Part shown: positions 37,371 through 50,900 of the stretch, in pieces
Numbering within the stretch: the stretch's first letter is position 1
Layout of the letters: every line of letters starts with the position of its first letter
Notes under the pieces: generated by a model
The model's database searches: none
Told to the model about the DNA's origin: nothing
Seen by the model: only the letters and a program-made list of their open reading frames with translations
Assembly: GCA_947568835.1 (NCBI GenBank)
Contig: OX387610.1
Span: 17,469,050 to 17,533,049, forward strand
Source of the DNA: Protonemura montana
Lineage: Eukaryota; Arthropoda; Insecta; Plecoptera; Nemouridae
Direction of reading: 5' to 3'
DNA length: 64,000 nt
Translations under genes and position numbers: made by a program

Positions 37371-38750
37371 CAGGCGCTTCAGAAGCTCTGCCTCGCTAGC
37401 CAGGCGCTCCAGACACTCTGCCATTCTAGCCAGACGCTCCAGACTATCTGCTACGCTAGCCAGAGTCTCCAGACACTCTGCCACGCTAAATAGACGCTCC
37501 AGACACTCTGCCTTGCTACCCAGAATCTCCAGACACTCTGCCTCGCTAGCCAGGCGCTCCAGACACTCTGCCTCGCTACCCAGACGCTTTAGACTATCTG
37601 CCACGCTAGCCAGTGGCTCCAGACACTCTGCCACGCTAGCTAGACGTTCCAGGCACTCTGCCTCGCTACTTAGACGCTCCAGAAACTCTGCCTCACTAGC
37701 CAGGCACTCCAGACATTCTGGCTCGCTACCCAGACGATCCAGACACTCTGCCTCCCTAGCCAGCCGCTCCAGACACTCTGCCATGCTAGCCAGAGATTTC
37801 AGACACTCTGCTACGCTAGCCAGACGCTCCAGACACTCTGCCACGCTAGCCAGAGGCTGAAGACACTCTGCAATGCTAGCCAGACGCTCCAGACACTCTG
37901 CCACGCTAGCAAGACGCTCCAGACACTCTGATTCGCTACTTAGACGCTCCAGACACCTTGCCTCGCTACCCAGACGCTCCAGACACTCTGCCTCGCTACC
38001 TAGACGCTTCAGACTATCTGCCACGCTAATCAGTGGCTCCAGACACTCTGCCACGCTAGCTAGACGCTCCAGGCACTCTGTCTCGCTACTTAGACGCTCC
38101 AGACACTGTGCCTCGCTAGCCAGGCACTCCAGACACTCTGATTCGCTACCCAGACGTTCCAGACACCTTGCCTCGCTACCCAGACGCTCCAGACTATCTG
38201 CAACGCTAGCCAGTGGCTCCAGCCACTCTGCCACGCTAGCTAGACGCTCCAGGCACTCTGCCTCGCTACTCAGACGCTCCAGACACTCTGCAATGCTAGC
38301 CAGACGCTCCAGACACTCTGCCACGCTAGCTAGACGCTCCAGACACTCTGATTCGCTACTTAGACGCTCCAGACACCTTGCCTCGCTACCCAGACACACC
38401 AGACACTCTGCCTCGCTAGCTTAACGCTCCAGACACTCTGCCTTGCTACCCAGACCCTCCAGACACTCTGTCTCGCTAGCCATGCGCTCAAGAATTTCTG
38501 CCTCGCTACCCAGACGCTCCAGACTATCTGCCACGCTAGCCAGTGGCTCCAGACTATCTGCCACGCTAGCCAGAGGCTCCAGACACTCTGCCACGCTTGT
38601 TAGACAATCCAGACTTTCTGCCTTGCTAGCCAGGCGCTCCAGACACTCTGCCTCGCTAGCCAGACGCTCCAGACACTCTGCCTCGTTAGCCAGGCACTTC
38701 AGAAGCTCTGCCTCGCTAGCCAGGCGCTCCAGACACTCTGCCATTCTAGC
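37371..38750. repeat. 1380-bp tandem duplicate (46 monomers)
   Basis: Begins where a CCATTCTAGCC monomer is followed by CGCTTCAGAAG instead of the usual CGCTCCAGACTATC, so two CCATTC monomers stand 60 bp apart (37361 and 37421). It carries a private CCTTGCC for CTTTGCC change near 38166. Confidence 0.85.
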
Positions 38751-41700
38751 CAGACGCTCCAGACTATCTGCTACGCTAGCCAGAGGCTCCAGACACTCTG
38801 CCACGCTAAATAGACGCTCCAGACACTCTGCCTTGCTACCCAGAATCTCCAGACACTTTGCCTCGCTACCCAGACGCTCCAGACTATCTGCAACGCTAGC
38901 CAGTGCCTCCAGCCACTCTGCCACGCTAGCTAGACGCTCCAGGCACTCTGCCTCGCTACTCAGACGCTCCAGACACTCTGCAATGCTAGCCAGACGCTCC
39001 AGACACTCTGCCACGCTAGCTAGACGCTCCAGACACTCTGATTCGCTACTTAGACGCTCCAGACACCTTGCCTCGCTACCCAGACACACCAGACACTCTG
39101 CCTCGCTAGCTAAACGCTCCAGACACTCTGCCTTGCTACCCAGACCCTCCAGACACTCTGTCTCGCTAGCCATGCGCTCAAGAATTTCTGCCTCGCTACC
39201 CAGACGCTCCAGACTAACTGCCACGCTAGCCAGTGGCTCCAGACTATCTGCCACGCTAGCCAGAGGCTCCAGACACTCTGCCACGCTTGTTAGACAATCC
39301 AGACTTTCTGCCTTGCTAGCCAGGCGCTCCAGACACTCTGCCTCGCTAGCCAGACGCTCTTGACACTCTGCCTCGTTAGCCAGGCGCTTCAGAAGCTCTG
39401 CCTCGCTAGCCAGGCGCTCCAGACACTCTGCCATTCTAGCCAGACGCTCCAGACTATCTGCTACGCTAGCCAGAGGCTCCAGACACTCTGCCACGCTAAA
39501 TAGATGCTCCAGACACTCTGCCTTGCTACCCAGAATCTCCAGACACTCTGCCTCGCTAGCCAGGCGCTCCAGACACTCTGCCTCGCTACCCAGACGCTTT
39601 AGACTATCTGCCACGCTAGCCAGTGGCTCAAGACACTCTGCCACGCTAGCTAGACGCTCCAGGCACTCTGCCTCGCTACTTAGACGCTCCAGAAACTCTG
39701 CCTCACTAGCCAGGCACTCCAGACACTCTGGCTCGCTACTTAGACGATCCAGACACTCTGCCTCCCTAGCCAGCCGCTCCAGACACTCTGCCATGCTAGC
39801 CAGAGATTTCAGACACTCTGCTACGCTAGCTAGACGCTCCAGACACTCTGCCACGCTAGCTAGACGCTCCAGACACTCTGCCTTGCTACTTAGACCCTCC
39901 AGACACTCTGCCTCGCTAGCCAGGCGCTCCAGACACTCTGCCTCGCTACCCAGACGCTCCAGACTATTTGCCACGATAGCCAGTGGCTCCAGACTATCTG
40001 CCACGCTAGCCAGAGGCTGCAGACACTCTGCAATGCTAGCCAGACGCTCCAGACACTCTGCCACGCTAGCCAGAGGCTGAAGACACTCTGCAATGCTAGC
40101 CAGGCGCTCCAGACACTCTGCCTCGCTAGCCAGCCGCTCCAGACACTCTGATTCGCTACTTAGACGCTCCAGACACCTTGCCTCGCTACCCAGACGCTCC
40201 AGACACTCTGCCTCGCTACCTAGACGCTTCAGACTATCTGCCACGCTAATCAGTGGCTCCAGACACTCTGCCACGCTAGCTAGACGCTCCAGGCACTCTG
40301 TCTCGCTACTTAGACGCTCCAGACACTGTGCCTCGCTAGCCAGGCACTCCAGACACTCTGATTCGCTACCCAGACGTTCCAGACACTTTGCCTCGCTACC
40401 CAGACGCTCCAGACTATCTGCAACGCTAGCCAGAGGCTCCAGCCACTCTGCCACGCTAGCTAGACGCTCCAGGCACTCTGCCTCGCTACTCAGACGCTCC
40501 AGACACTCTGCAATGCTAGCCAGACGCTCCAGACACTCTGCCACGCTAGCTAGACGCTCCAGACACTCTGATTCGCTACTTAGACGCTCCAGACACCTTG
40601 CCTCGCTACCCAGACACACCAGACACTCTGCCTCGCTAGCTAAACGCTCCAGACACTCTGCCATGCTAGCCAGAGATTTCAGACACTCTGCTACGCTAGC
40701 TAGACGCTCCAGACACTCTGCCACGCTAGCTAGACGCTCCAGGCACTCTGCCTCGCTACTTAGACGCTCCAGAAACTCTGCCTTACTAGCCAGGCACTCC
40801 AGACACTCTGGCTCGCTACCCAGACGAACCAGACACTCTGCCACGCTAGCCAGTGGCTCCAGACTATCTGCCACGCTAGCCAGAGGCTCCAGACACTCTG
40901 CCACGCTTGTTAGACAATCCAGACTTTCTGCCTTGCTAGCCAGGCGCTCCAGACACTCTGCCTCGCTAGCCAGACGCTCCAGACACTCTGCCTCGTTAGC
41001 CAGGCGCTTCAGAAGCTCTGCCTCGCTAGCCAGGCGCTCCAGACACTCTGCCATTCTAGCCAGACGCTCCAGACTATCTGCTACGCTAGCCAGAGGCTCC
41101 AGACACTCTGCCACGCTAAATAGACGCTCCAGACACTCTGCCTTGCTACCCAGAATCTCCAGACACTTTGCCTCGCTACCCAGACGCTCCAGACTATCTG
41201 CAACGCTAGCCAGACGCTCCAGACACTCTGCCACGCTAGCTAGACGCTCCAGACACTCTGATTCGCTACTTAGACGCTCCAGACACCTTGCCTCGCTACC
41301 CAGACACACCAGACACTCTGCCTCGCTAGCTAAACGCTCCAGACACTCTGCCTTGCTACCCAGACCCTCCAGACACTCTGTCTCGCTAGCCATGCGCTCA
41401 AGAATTTCTGCCTCGCTACCCAGACGCTCCAGACTATCTGCCACGCTAGCCAGTGGCTCCAGACTATCTGCCACCCTAGCCAGGCGCTCCAGACACTCTG
41501 CCATTCTAGCCAGACGCTCCAGACTATCTGCTACGCTAGCCAGAGGCTCCAGACACTCTGCCACGCTAAATAGACGCTCCAGACACTCTGCCGTGCTACC
41601 CAGAATCTCCAGACACTCTGCCTCGCTAGCCAGGCGCTCCAGACACTCTGCCTCGCTACCCAGACGCTTTAGACTATCTGCCACGCTAGCCAGTGGCTCA

Positions 41701-42836
41701 AGACACTCTGCCACGCTAGCTAGACGCTCCAGGCACTCTGCCTCGCTACTTAGACGCTCCAGAAACTCTGCCTCACTAGCCAGGCACTCCAGACACTCTG
41801 GCTCGCTACTTAGACGATCCAGACACTCTGCCTCCCTAGCCAGCCGCTCCAGACACTCTGCCATGCTAGCCAGAGATTTCAGACACTCTGCTACGCTAGC
41901 TAGACGCTCCAGACACTCTGCCACGCTAGCTAGACGCTCCAGACACTCTGCCTTGCTACTTAGACGCTCCAGAAACTCTGCCTTACTAGCCAGGCACTCC
42001 AGACACTCTGGCTCGCTACCCAGACGATCCAGACACTCTGCCACGCTAGCCAGTGGCTCCAGACTATCTGCCACGCTAGCCAGAGGCTCCAGACACTCTG
42101 CCACGCTTGTTAGACAATCCAGACTTTCTGCCTTGCTAGCCAGGCGCTCCAGACACTCTGCCTCGCTAGCCAGACGCTCCAGACACTCTGCCTCGTTAGC
42201 CAGGCGCTTCAGAAGCTCTGCCTCGCTAGCCAGGCGCTCCAGACACTCTGCCATTCTAGCCAGACGCTCCAGACTATCTGCTACGCTAGCCAGAGGCTCC
42301 AGACACTCTGCCACGCTAAATAGACGCTCCAGACACTCTGCCTTGCTACCAAGAATCTCCAGACACTTTGCCTCGCTACCCAGACGCTCCAGACTATCTG
42401 CAACGCTAGCCAGTGGCTCCAGCCACTCTGCCACGCTAGCTAGACGCTCCAGGCACTCTGCCTCGCTACTCAGACGCTCCAGACACTCTGCAATGCTAGC
42501 CAGACGCTCCAGACACTCTGCCACGCTAGCTAGACGCTCCAGACACTCTGATTCGCTACTTAGACGCTCCAGACACCTTGCCTCGCTACCCAGACACACC
42601 AGACACTCTGCCTCGCTAGCTAAACGCTCCAGACACTCTGCCTCGCTACCCAGACGCTCCAGACTATTTGCCACGATAGCCAGTGGCTCCAGACTATCTC
42701 CCACGCTAGCCAGAGGCTGCAGACACTCTGCAATGCTAGCCAGACGCTCCAGACACTCTGCCTCGCTAGCCAGCCGCTCCAGACACTCTGCCATGCTAGC
42801 CAGACGCTTCAGACACTCTGGCTAGCTACCCAGACT
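37677..42836. repeat. 5160-bp (172-monomer) tandem duplication, copy 1
   Basis: Aligned without gaps to 42837-47995. I noticed about seven single-base differences: near 38166, 38284, 38743, 40128, 40828, 41475 and 42630. That is roughly 99.8% identity. The left boundary lies inside the CTCC shared by two different monomers, as expected for homologous unequal exchange. Confidence 0.92.
38421..42794 (-). other. 1,457-residue decapeptide open frame (probably not a gene)
   Basis: It is open from the GCCATG monomer next to the L at 42805 down to a TAA in the TTAACG monomer at 38421. A near-identical frame of the same length occupies 43581-47954 because the DNA is duplicated. The content is only AECLERLAS-type decapeptides. 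See the 5567 entry for why such frames are weak evidence. Confidence 0.1.
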
Positions 42837-45800
42837 CTCCAGAAACTCTGCCTCACTAGCCAGGCACTCCAGACATTCTGGCTCGCTACCCAGACGATCC
42901 AGACACTCTGCCTCCCTAGCCAGCCGCTCCAGACACTCTGCCATGCTAGCCAGAGATTTCAGACACTCTGCTACGCTAGCCAGACGCTCCAGACACTCTG
43001 CCACGCTAGCCAGAGGCTGAAGACACTCTGCAATGCTAGCCAGACGCTCCAGACACTCTGCCACGCTAGCAAGACGCTCCAGACACTCTGATTCGCTACT
43101 TAGACGCTCCAGACACCTTGCCTCGCTACCCAGACGCTCCAGACACTCTGCCTCGCTACCTAGACGCTTCAGACTATCTGCCACGCTAATCAGTGGCTCC
43201 AGACACTCTGCCACGCTAGCTAGACGCTCCAGGCACTCTGTCTCGCTACTTAGACGCTCCAGACACTGTGCCTCGCTAGCCAGGCACTCCAGACACTCTG
43301 ATTCGCTACCCAGACGTTCCAGACACTTTGCCTCGCTACCCAGACGCTCCAGACTATCTGCAACGCTAGCCAGTGGCTCCAGCCACTCTGCCACGCTAGC
43401 TAGACGCTCCAGGCACTCTGCCTCGCTACTCAGACGCTCCAGACACTCTGCAAAGCTAGCCAGACGCTCCAGACACTCTGCCACGCTAGCTAGACGCTCC
43501 AGACACTCTGATTCGCTACTTAGACGCTCCAGACACCTTGCCTCGCTACCCAGACACACCAGACACTCTGCCTCGCTAGCTTAACGCTCCAGACACTCTG
43601 CCTTGCTACCCAGACCCTCCAGACACTCTGTCTCGCTAGCCATGCGCTCAAGAATTTCTGCCTCGCTACCCAGACGCTCCAGACTATCTGCCACGCTAGC
43701 CAGTGGCTCCAGACTATCTGCCACGCTAGCCAGAGGCTCCAGACACTCTGCCACGCTTGTTAGACAATCCAGACTTTCTGCCTTGCTAGCCAGGCGCTCC
43801 AGACACTCTGCCTCGCTAGCCAGACGCTCCAGACACTCTGCCTCGTTAGCCAGGCACTTCAGAAGCTCTGCCTCGCTAGCCAGGCGCTCCAGACACTCTG
43901 CCATGCTAGCCAGACGCTCCAGACTATCTGCTACGCTAGCCAGAGGCTCCAGACACTCTGCCACGCTAAATAGACGCTCCAGACACTCTGCCTTGCTACC
44001 CAGAATCTCCAGACACTTTGCCTCGCTACCCAGACGCTCCAGACTATCTGCAACGCTAGCCAGTGCCTCCAGCCACTCTGCCACGCTAGCTAGACGCTCC
44101 AGGCACTCTGCCTCGCTACTCAGACGCTCCAGACACTCTGCAATGCTAGCCAGACGCTCCAGACACTCTGCCACGCTAGCTAGACGCTCCAGACACTCTG
44201 ATTCGCTACTTAGACGCTCCAGACACCTTGCCTCGCTACCCAGACACACCAGACACTCTGCCTCGCTAGCTAAACGCTCCAGACACTCTGCCTTGCTACC
44301 CAGACCCTCCAGACACTCTGTCTCGCTAGCCATGCGCTCAAGAATTTCTGCCTCGCTACCCAGACGCTCCAGACTAACTGCCACGCTAGCCAGTGGCTCC
44401 AGACTATCTGCCACGCTAGCCAGAGGCTCCAGACACTCTGCCACGCTTGTTAGACAATCCAGACTTTCTGCCTTGCTAGCCAGGCGCTCCAGACACTCTG
44501 CCTCGCTAGCCAGACGCTCTTGACACTCTGCCTCGTTAGCCAGGCGCTTCAGAAGCTCTGCCTCGCTAGCCAGGCGCTCCAGACACTCTGCCATTCTAGC
44601 CAGACGCTCCAGACTATCTGCTACGCTAGCCAGAGGCTCCAGACACTCTGCCACGCTAAATAGATGCTCCAGACACTCTGCCTTGCTACCCAGAATCTCC
44701 AGACACTCTGCCTCGCTAGCCAGGCGCTCCAGACACTCTGCCTCGCTACCCAGACGCTTTAGACTATCTGCCACGCTAGCCAGTGGCTCAAGACACTCTG
44801 CCACGCTAGCTAGACGCTCCAGGCACTCTGCCTCGCTACTTAGACGCTCCAGAAACTCTGCCTCACTAGCCAGGCACTCCAGACACTCTGGCTCGCTACT
44901 TAGACGATCCAGACACTCTGCCTCCCTAGCCAGCCGCTCCAGACACTCTGCCATGCTAGCCAGAGATTTCAGACACTCTGCTACGCTAGCTAGACGCTCC
45001 AGACACTCTGCCACGCTAGCTAGACGCTCCAGACACTCTGCCTTGCTACTTAGACCCTCCAGACACTCTGCCTCGCTAGCCAGGCGCTCCAGACACTCTG
45101 CCTCGCTACCCAGACGCTCCAGACTATTTGCCACGATAGCCAGTGGCTCCAGACTATCTGCCACGCTAGCCAGAGGCTGCAGACACTCTGCAATGCTAGC
45201 CAGACGCTCCAGACACTCTGCCACGCTAGCCAGAGGCTGAAGACACTCTGCAATGCTAGCCAGGCGCTCCAGACACTCAGCCTCGCTAGCCAGCCGCTCC
45301 AGACACTCTGATTCGCTACTTAGACGCTCCAGACACCTTGCCTCGCTACCCAGACGCTCCAGACACTCTGCCTCGCTACCTAGACGCTTCAGACTATCTG
45401 CCACGCTAATCAGTGGCTCCAGACACTCTGCCACGCTAGCTAGACGCTCCAGGCACTCTGTCTCGCTACTTAGACGCTCCAGACACTGTGCCTCGCTAGC
45501 CAGGCACTCCAGACACTCTGATTCGCTACCCAGACGTTCCAGACACTTTGCCTCGCTACCCAGACGCTCCAGACTATCTGCAACGCTAGCCAGAGGCTCC
45601 AGCCACTCTGCCACGCTAGCTAGACGCTCCAGGCACTCTGCCTCGCTACTCAGACGCTCCAGACACTCTGCAATGCTAGCCAGACGCTCCAGACACTCTG
45701 CCACGCTAGCTAGACGCTCCAGACACTCTGATTCGCTACTTAGACGCTCCAGACACCTTGCCTCGCTACCCAGACACACCAGACACTCTGCCTCGCTAGC

Positions 45801-47995
45801 TAAACGCTCCAGACACTCTGCCATGCTAGCCAGAGATTTCAGACACTCTGCTACGCTAGCTAGACGCTCCAGACACTCTGCCACGCTAGCTAGACGCTCC
45901 AGGCACTCTGCCTCGCTACTTAGACGCTCCAGAAACTCTGCCTTACTAGCCAGGCACTCCAGACACTCTGGCTCGCTACCCAGACGATCCAGACACTCTG
46001 CCACGCTAGCCAGTGGCTCCAGACTATCTGCCACGCTAGCCAGAGGCTCCAGACACTCTGCCACGCTTGTTAGACAATCCAGACTTTCTGCCTTGCTAGC
46101 CAGGCGCTCCAGACACTCTGCCTCGCTAGCCAGACGCTCCAGACACTCTGCCTCGTTAGCCAGGCGCTTCAGAAGCTCTGCCTCGCTAGCCAGGCGCTCC
46201 AGACACTCTGCCATTCTAGCCAGACGCTCCAGACTATCTGCTACGCTAGCCAGAGGCTCCAGACACTCTGCCACGCTAAATAGACGCTCCAGACACTCTG
46301 CCTTGCTACCCAGAATCTCCAGACACTTTGCCTCGCTACCCAGACGCTCCAGACTATCTGCAACGCTAGCCAGACGCTCCAGACACTCTGCCACGCTAGC
46401 TAGACGCTCCAGACACTCTGATTCGCTACTTAGACGCTCCAGACACCTTGCCTCGCTACCCAGACACACCAGACACTCTGCCTCGCTAGCTAAACGCTCC
46501 AGACACTCTGCCTTGCTACCCAGACCCTCCAGACACTCTGTCTCGCTAGCCATGCGCTCAAGAATTTCTGCCTCGCTACCCAGACGCTCCAGACTATCTG
46601 CCACGCTAGCCAGTGGCTCCAGACTATCTGCCACGCTAGCCAGGCGCTCCAGACACTCTGCCATTCTAGCCAGACGCTCCAGACTATCTGCTACGCTAGC
46701 CAGAGGCTCCAGACACTCTGCCACGCTAAATAGACGCTCCAGACACTCTGCCGTGCTACCCAGAATCTCCAGACACTCTGCCTCGCTAGCCAGGCGCTCC
46801 AGACACTCTGCCTCGCTACCCAGACGCTTTAGACTATCTGCCACGCTAGCCAGTGGCTCAAGACACTCTGCCACGCTAGCTAGACGCTCCAGGCACTCTG
46901 CCTCGCTACTTAGACGCTCCAGAAACTCTGCCTCACTAGCCAGGCACTCCAGACACTCTGGCTCGCTACTTAGACGATCCAGACACTCTGCCTCCCTAGC
47001 CAGCCGCTCCAGACACTCTGCCATGCTAGCCAGAGATTTCAGACACTCTGCTACGCTAGCTAGACGCTCCAGACACTCTGCCACGCTAGCTAGACGCTCC
47101 AGACACTCTGCCTTGCTACTTAGACGCTCCAGAAACTCTGCCTTACTAGCCAGGCACTCCAGACACTCTGGCTCGCTACCCAGACGATCCAGACACTCTG
47201 CCACGCTAGCCAGTGGCTCCAGACTATCTGCCACGCTAGCCAGAGGCTCCAGACACTCTGCCACGCTTGTTAGACAATCCAGACTTTCTGCCTTGCTAGC
47301 CAGGCGCTCCAGACACTCTGCCTCGCTAGCCAGACGCTCCAGACACTCTGCCTCGTTAGCCAGGCGCTTCAGAAGCTCTGCCTCGCTAGCCAGGCGCTCC
47401 AGACACTCTGCCATTCTAGCCAGACGCTCCAGACTATCTGCTACGCTAGCCAGAGGCTCCAGACACTCTGCCACGCTAAATAGACGCTCCAGACACTCTG
47501 CCTTGCTACCAAGAATCTCCAGACACTTTGCCTCGCTACCCAGACGCTCCAGACTATCTGCAACGCTAGCCAGTGGCTCCAGCCACTCTGCCACGCTAGC
47601 TAGACGCTCCAGGCACTCTGCCTCGCTACTCAGACGCTCCAGACACTCTGCAATGCTAGCCAGACGCTCCAGACACTCTGCCACGCTAGCTAGACGCTCC
47701 AGACACTCTGATTCGCTACTTAGACGCTCCAGACACCTTGCCTCGCTACCCAGACACACCAGACACTCTGCCTCGCTAGCTAAACGCTCTAGACACTCTG
47801 CCTCGCTACCCAGACGCTCCAGACTATTTGCCACGATAGCCAGTGGCTCCAGACTATCTCCCACGCTAGCCAGAGGCTGCAGACACTCTGCAATGCTAGC
47901 CAGACGCTCCAGACACTCTGCCTCGCTAGCCAGCCGCTCCAGACACTCTGCCATGCTAGCCAGACGCTTCAGACACTCTGGCTAGCTACCCAGAC
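42837..47995. repeat. 5160-bp (172-monomer) tandem duplication, copy 2
   Basis: Private changes include CAAAGC for CAATGC at 43444, GCCATGC for GCCATTC near 43903, CACTCAGCC for CACTCTGCC near 45288 and GCTCTAGAC for GCTCCAGAC near 47790. The match ends at about 47995, where the L monomer is followed by CGTTCAAG rather than TCTCCAG. Confidence 0.92.
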
Positions 47996-50900
47996 GTTCA
48001 AGACACTTTGCCTCGCTCCCCAGACGCTCCAGACACTCTGCCTCGTTAGCCAGGCGCTTCAGAAGCTCTGCCTCGCTAGCCAGGCGCTCCAGACACTCTG
48101 CCATTCTAGCCAGACGCTCCAGACTATCTGCTACGCTAGCCAGAGGCTCCAGACACTCTGCCACGCTAAATAGACGCTCCAGACACTCTGCCTTGCTACC
48201 CAGAATCTCCAGACACTCTGCCTCGCTAGCCAGGCGCTCCAGACACTCTGCCTCGCTACCCAGACGCTCCAGACTATTTGCCACGCTAGCCAGTGGCTCC
48301 AGACACTCTGCCACGCTAGCTAGACGCTCCAAGCACTCTGCCTCGCTACTTAGACGCTCCAGAAACTCTGCCTCACTAGCCAGGCACTCCAGACACTCTG
48401 GCTCGCTACCCAGACGATCCAGACACTCTGCCTCCCTAGCCAGCCGCTTTAGACACTCTGCCATGCTAGCCAGAGATTTCAGACACTCTGCTACGCTAGC
48501 TAGACGCTCCAGACACTCTGCCACGCTAGCTAGACGCTCCAGACACTCTGCCTTGCTACTTAGACCCTCCAGACACTCTGCCTCGCTAGGCAGGCGCTCC
48601 AGACACTCTGCCTCGCTACCCAGACGCTCCAGACTATTTGCCACGCTAGCCAGAGGCTCCAGACACTCTGCCACGCTAGCTAGACGCTCCAGACACTCTG
48701 CCTCGCTAGCCAGGCACTCCAGACACTCTGATTCGCTACCCAGACGTTCCAGACACTTTGCCTCGCTACCCAGACGCTCCAGACTATCTGCAACGCTAGC
48801 CAGAGGCTCCAGACACTCTGCCACGCTAGCTAGACGCTCCAGACACTCTGCCTTGCTACCCAGAATCTCCAGACACTCTGCCACGCTAGCCAGTGGCTCC
48901 AGCCACTCTGCCACGCTAGCTAGACGCTCCAGGCACTCTGCCTCGCTACTTAGACGCTCCAGACACTCTGCCTCGCTAGCCAGCCGCTCCAGACACTCTA
49001 CCACGCAAGCTAGACGCTCCAGGCACTCTGCATCGCTAGCCAGGCGTTCCAGACACTCTGGCTCGCTCCCATACGCTCCAGACTTTCTGCCACGCTAGCC
49101 AGTGGCTCCAGACTATCTGCCACGCTAGCCAGAGGCTGCAGACACTCTGCAATGCTAGCCAGACGCTCCAGACACTCTGCCACGCTAGCCAGAGGCTGAA
49201 GACACTCTGCAATGCTAGCCAGGCGCTCCAGACACTCTGCCTCGCTAGCCAGCCGCTCCAGACACTCTGCCTCGCTAGCCAGGCGCTCCAGACACTCTGC
49301 CATTCTAGCCAGACGCTCCAGACTATCTGCTACGCTAGCCAGAGGCTCCAGACACTCTGCCACGCTAAATAGACGCTCCAGACACTCTGCCTTGCTACCC
49401 AGAATCTCCAGACACTCTGCCTCGCTAGCCAGGCGCTCCAGACACTCTGCCTCGCTACCCAGACGCTCCAGACTATTTGCCACGCTAGCCAGTGGCTCCA
49501 GACACTCTGCCACGCTAGCTAGACGCTCCAAGCACTCTGCCTCGCTACTTAGACGCTCCAGAAACTCTGCCTCACTAGCCAGGCACTCCAGACACTCTGG
49601 CTCGCTACCCAGACGATCCAGACACTCTGCCTCCCTAGCCAGCCGCTTTAGACACTCTGCCATGCTAGCCAGAGATTTCAGACACTCTGCTACGCTAGCT
49701 AGACGCTCCAGACACTCTGCCACGCTAGCTAGACGCTCCAGACACTCTGCCTTGCTACTTAGACCCTCCAGACACTCTGCCTCGCTAGGCAGGCGCTCCA
49801 GACACTCTGCCTCGCTACCCAGACGCTCCAGACTATTTGCCACGCTAGCCAGAGGCTCCAGACACTCTGCCACGCTAGCTTGACGCTCCAGGCACTCTGC
49901 CTCGCTACTTAGACGCTCCAGAAACTCTGCCTTACTAGCCAGGCACTCCAGACACTCTGGCTCGCTACCCAGACGATCCAGACACTCTGCCACGCTAGCC
50001 AGTGGCTCCAGACTATCTGCCACGCTAGCCAGAGGCTCCAGACACTCTGCCACGCTTGTTAGACAATCCAGACTTTCTGCCTTGCTAGCCAGGCGCTCCA
50101 GACACTCTGCCTCGCTAGCCAGACGCTCCAGACACTCTGCCTCGTTAGCCAGGCGCTTCAGAAGCTCTGCCTCGCTAGCCAGGCGCTCCAGACACTCTGC
50201 CATTCTAGCCAGACGCTCCAGACTATCTGCTACGCTAGCCAGAGGCTCCAGACACTCTGCCACGCTAAATAGACGCTCCAGACACTCTGCCTTGCTACCC
50301 AGAATCTCCAGACAATTTGCCTCGCTACCCAGACGCTCCAGACTATCTGCAACGCTAGCCAGACGCTCCAGACACTCTGCCACGCTAGCTAGACGCTCCA
50401 GACACTCTGATTCGCTACTTAGACGCTCCAGACACCTTGCCTCGCTACCCAGACACACCAGACACTCTGCCTCGCTAGCTAAACGCTCCAGACACTCTGC
50501 CTTGCTACCCAGACCCTCCAGACACTCTGTCTCGCTAGCCATGCGCTCAAGAATTTCTGCCTCGCTACCCAGACGCTCCAGACTATCTGCCACGCTAGCC
50601 AGTGGCTCCAGACTATCTGCCACGCTAGCCAGGCGCTCCAGACACTCTGCCATTCTAGCCAGACGCTCCAGACTATCTGCTACGCTAGCCAGAGGCTCCA
50701 GACACTCTGCCACGCTAAATAGACGCTCCAGACACTCTGCCGTGCTACCCAGAATCTCCAGACACTCTGCCTCGCTAGCCAGGCGCTCCAGACACTCTGC
50801 CTCGCTACCCAGACGCTTTAGACTATCTGCCACGCTAGCCAGTGGCTCAAGACACTCTGCCACGCTAGCTAGACGCTCCAGGCACTCTGCCTCGCTACTT

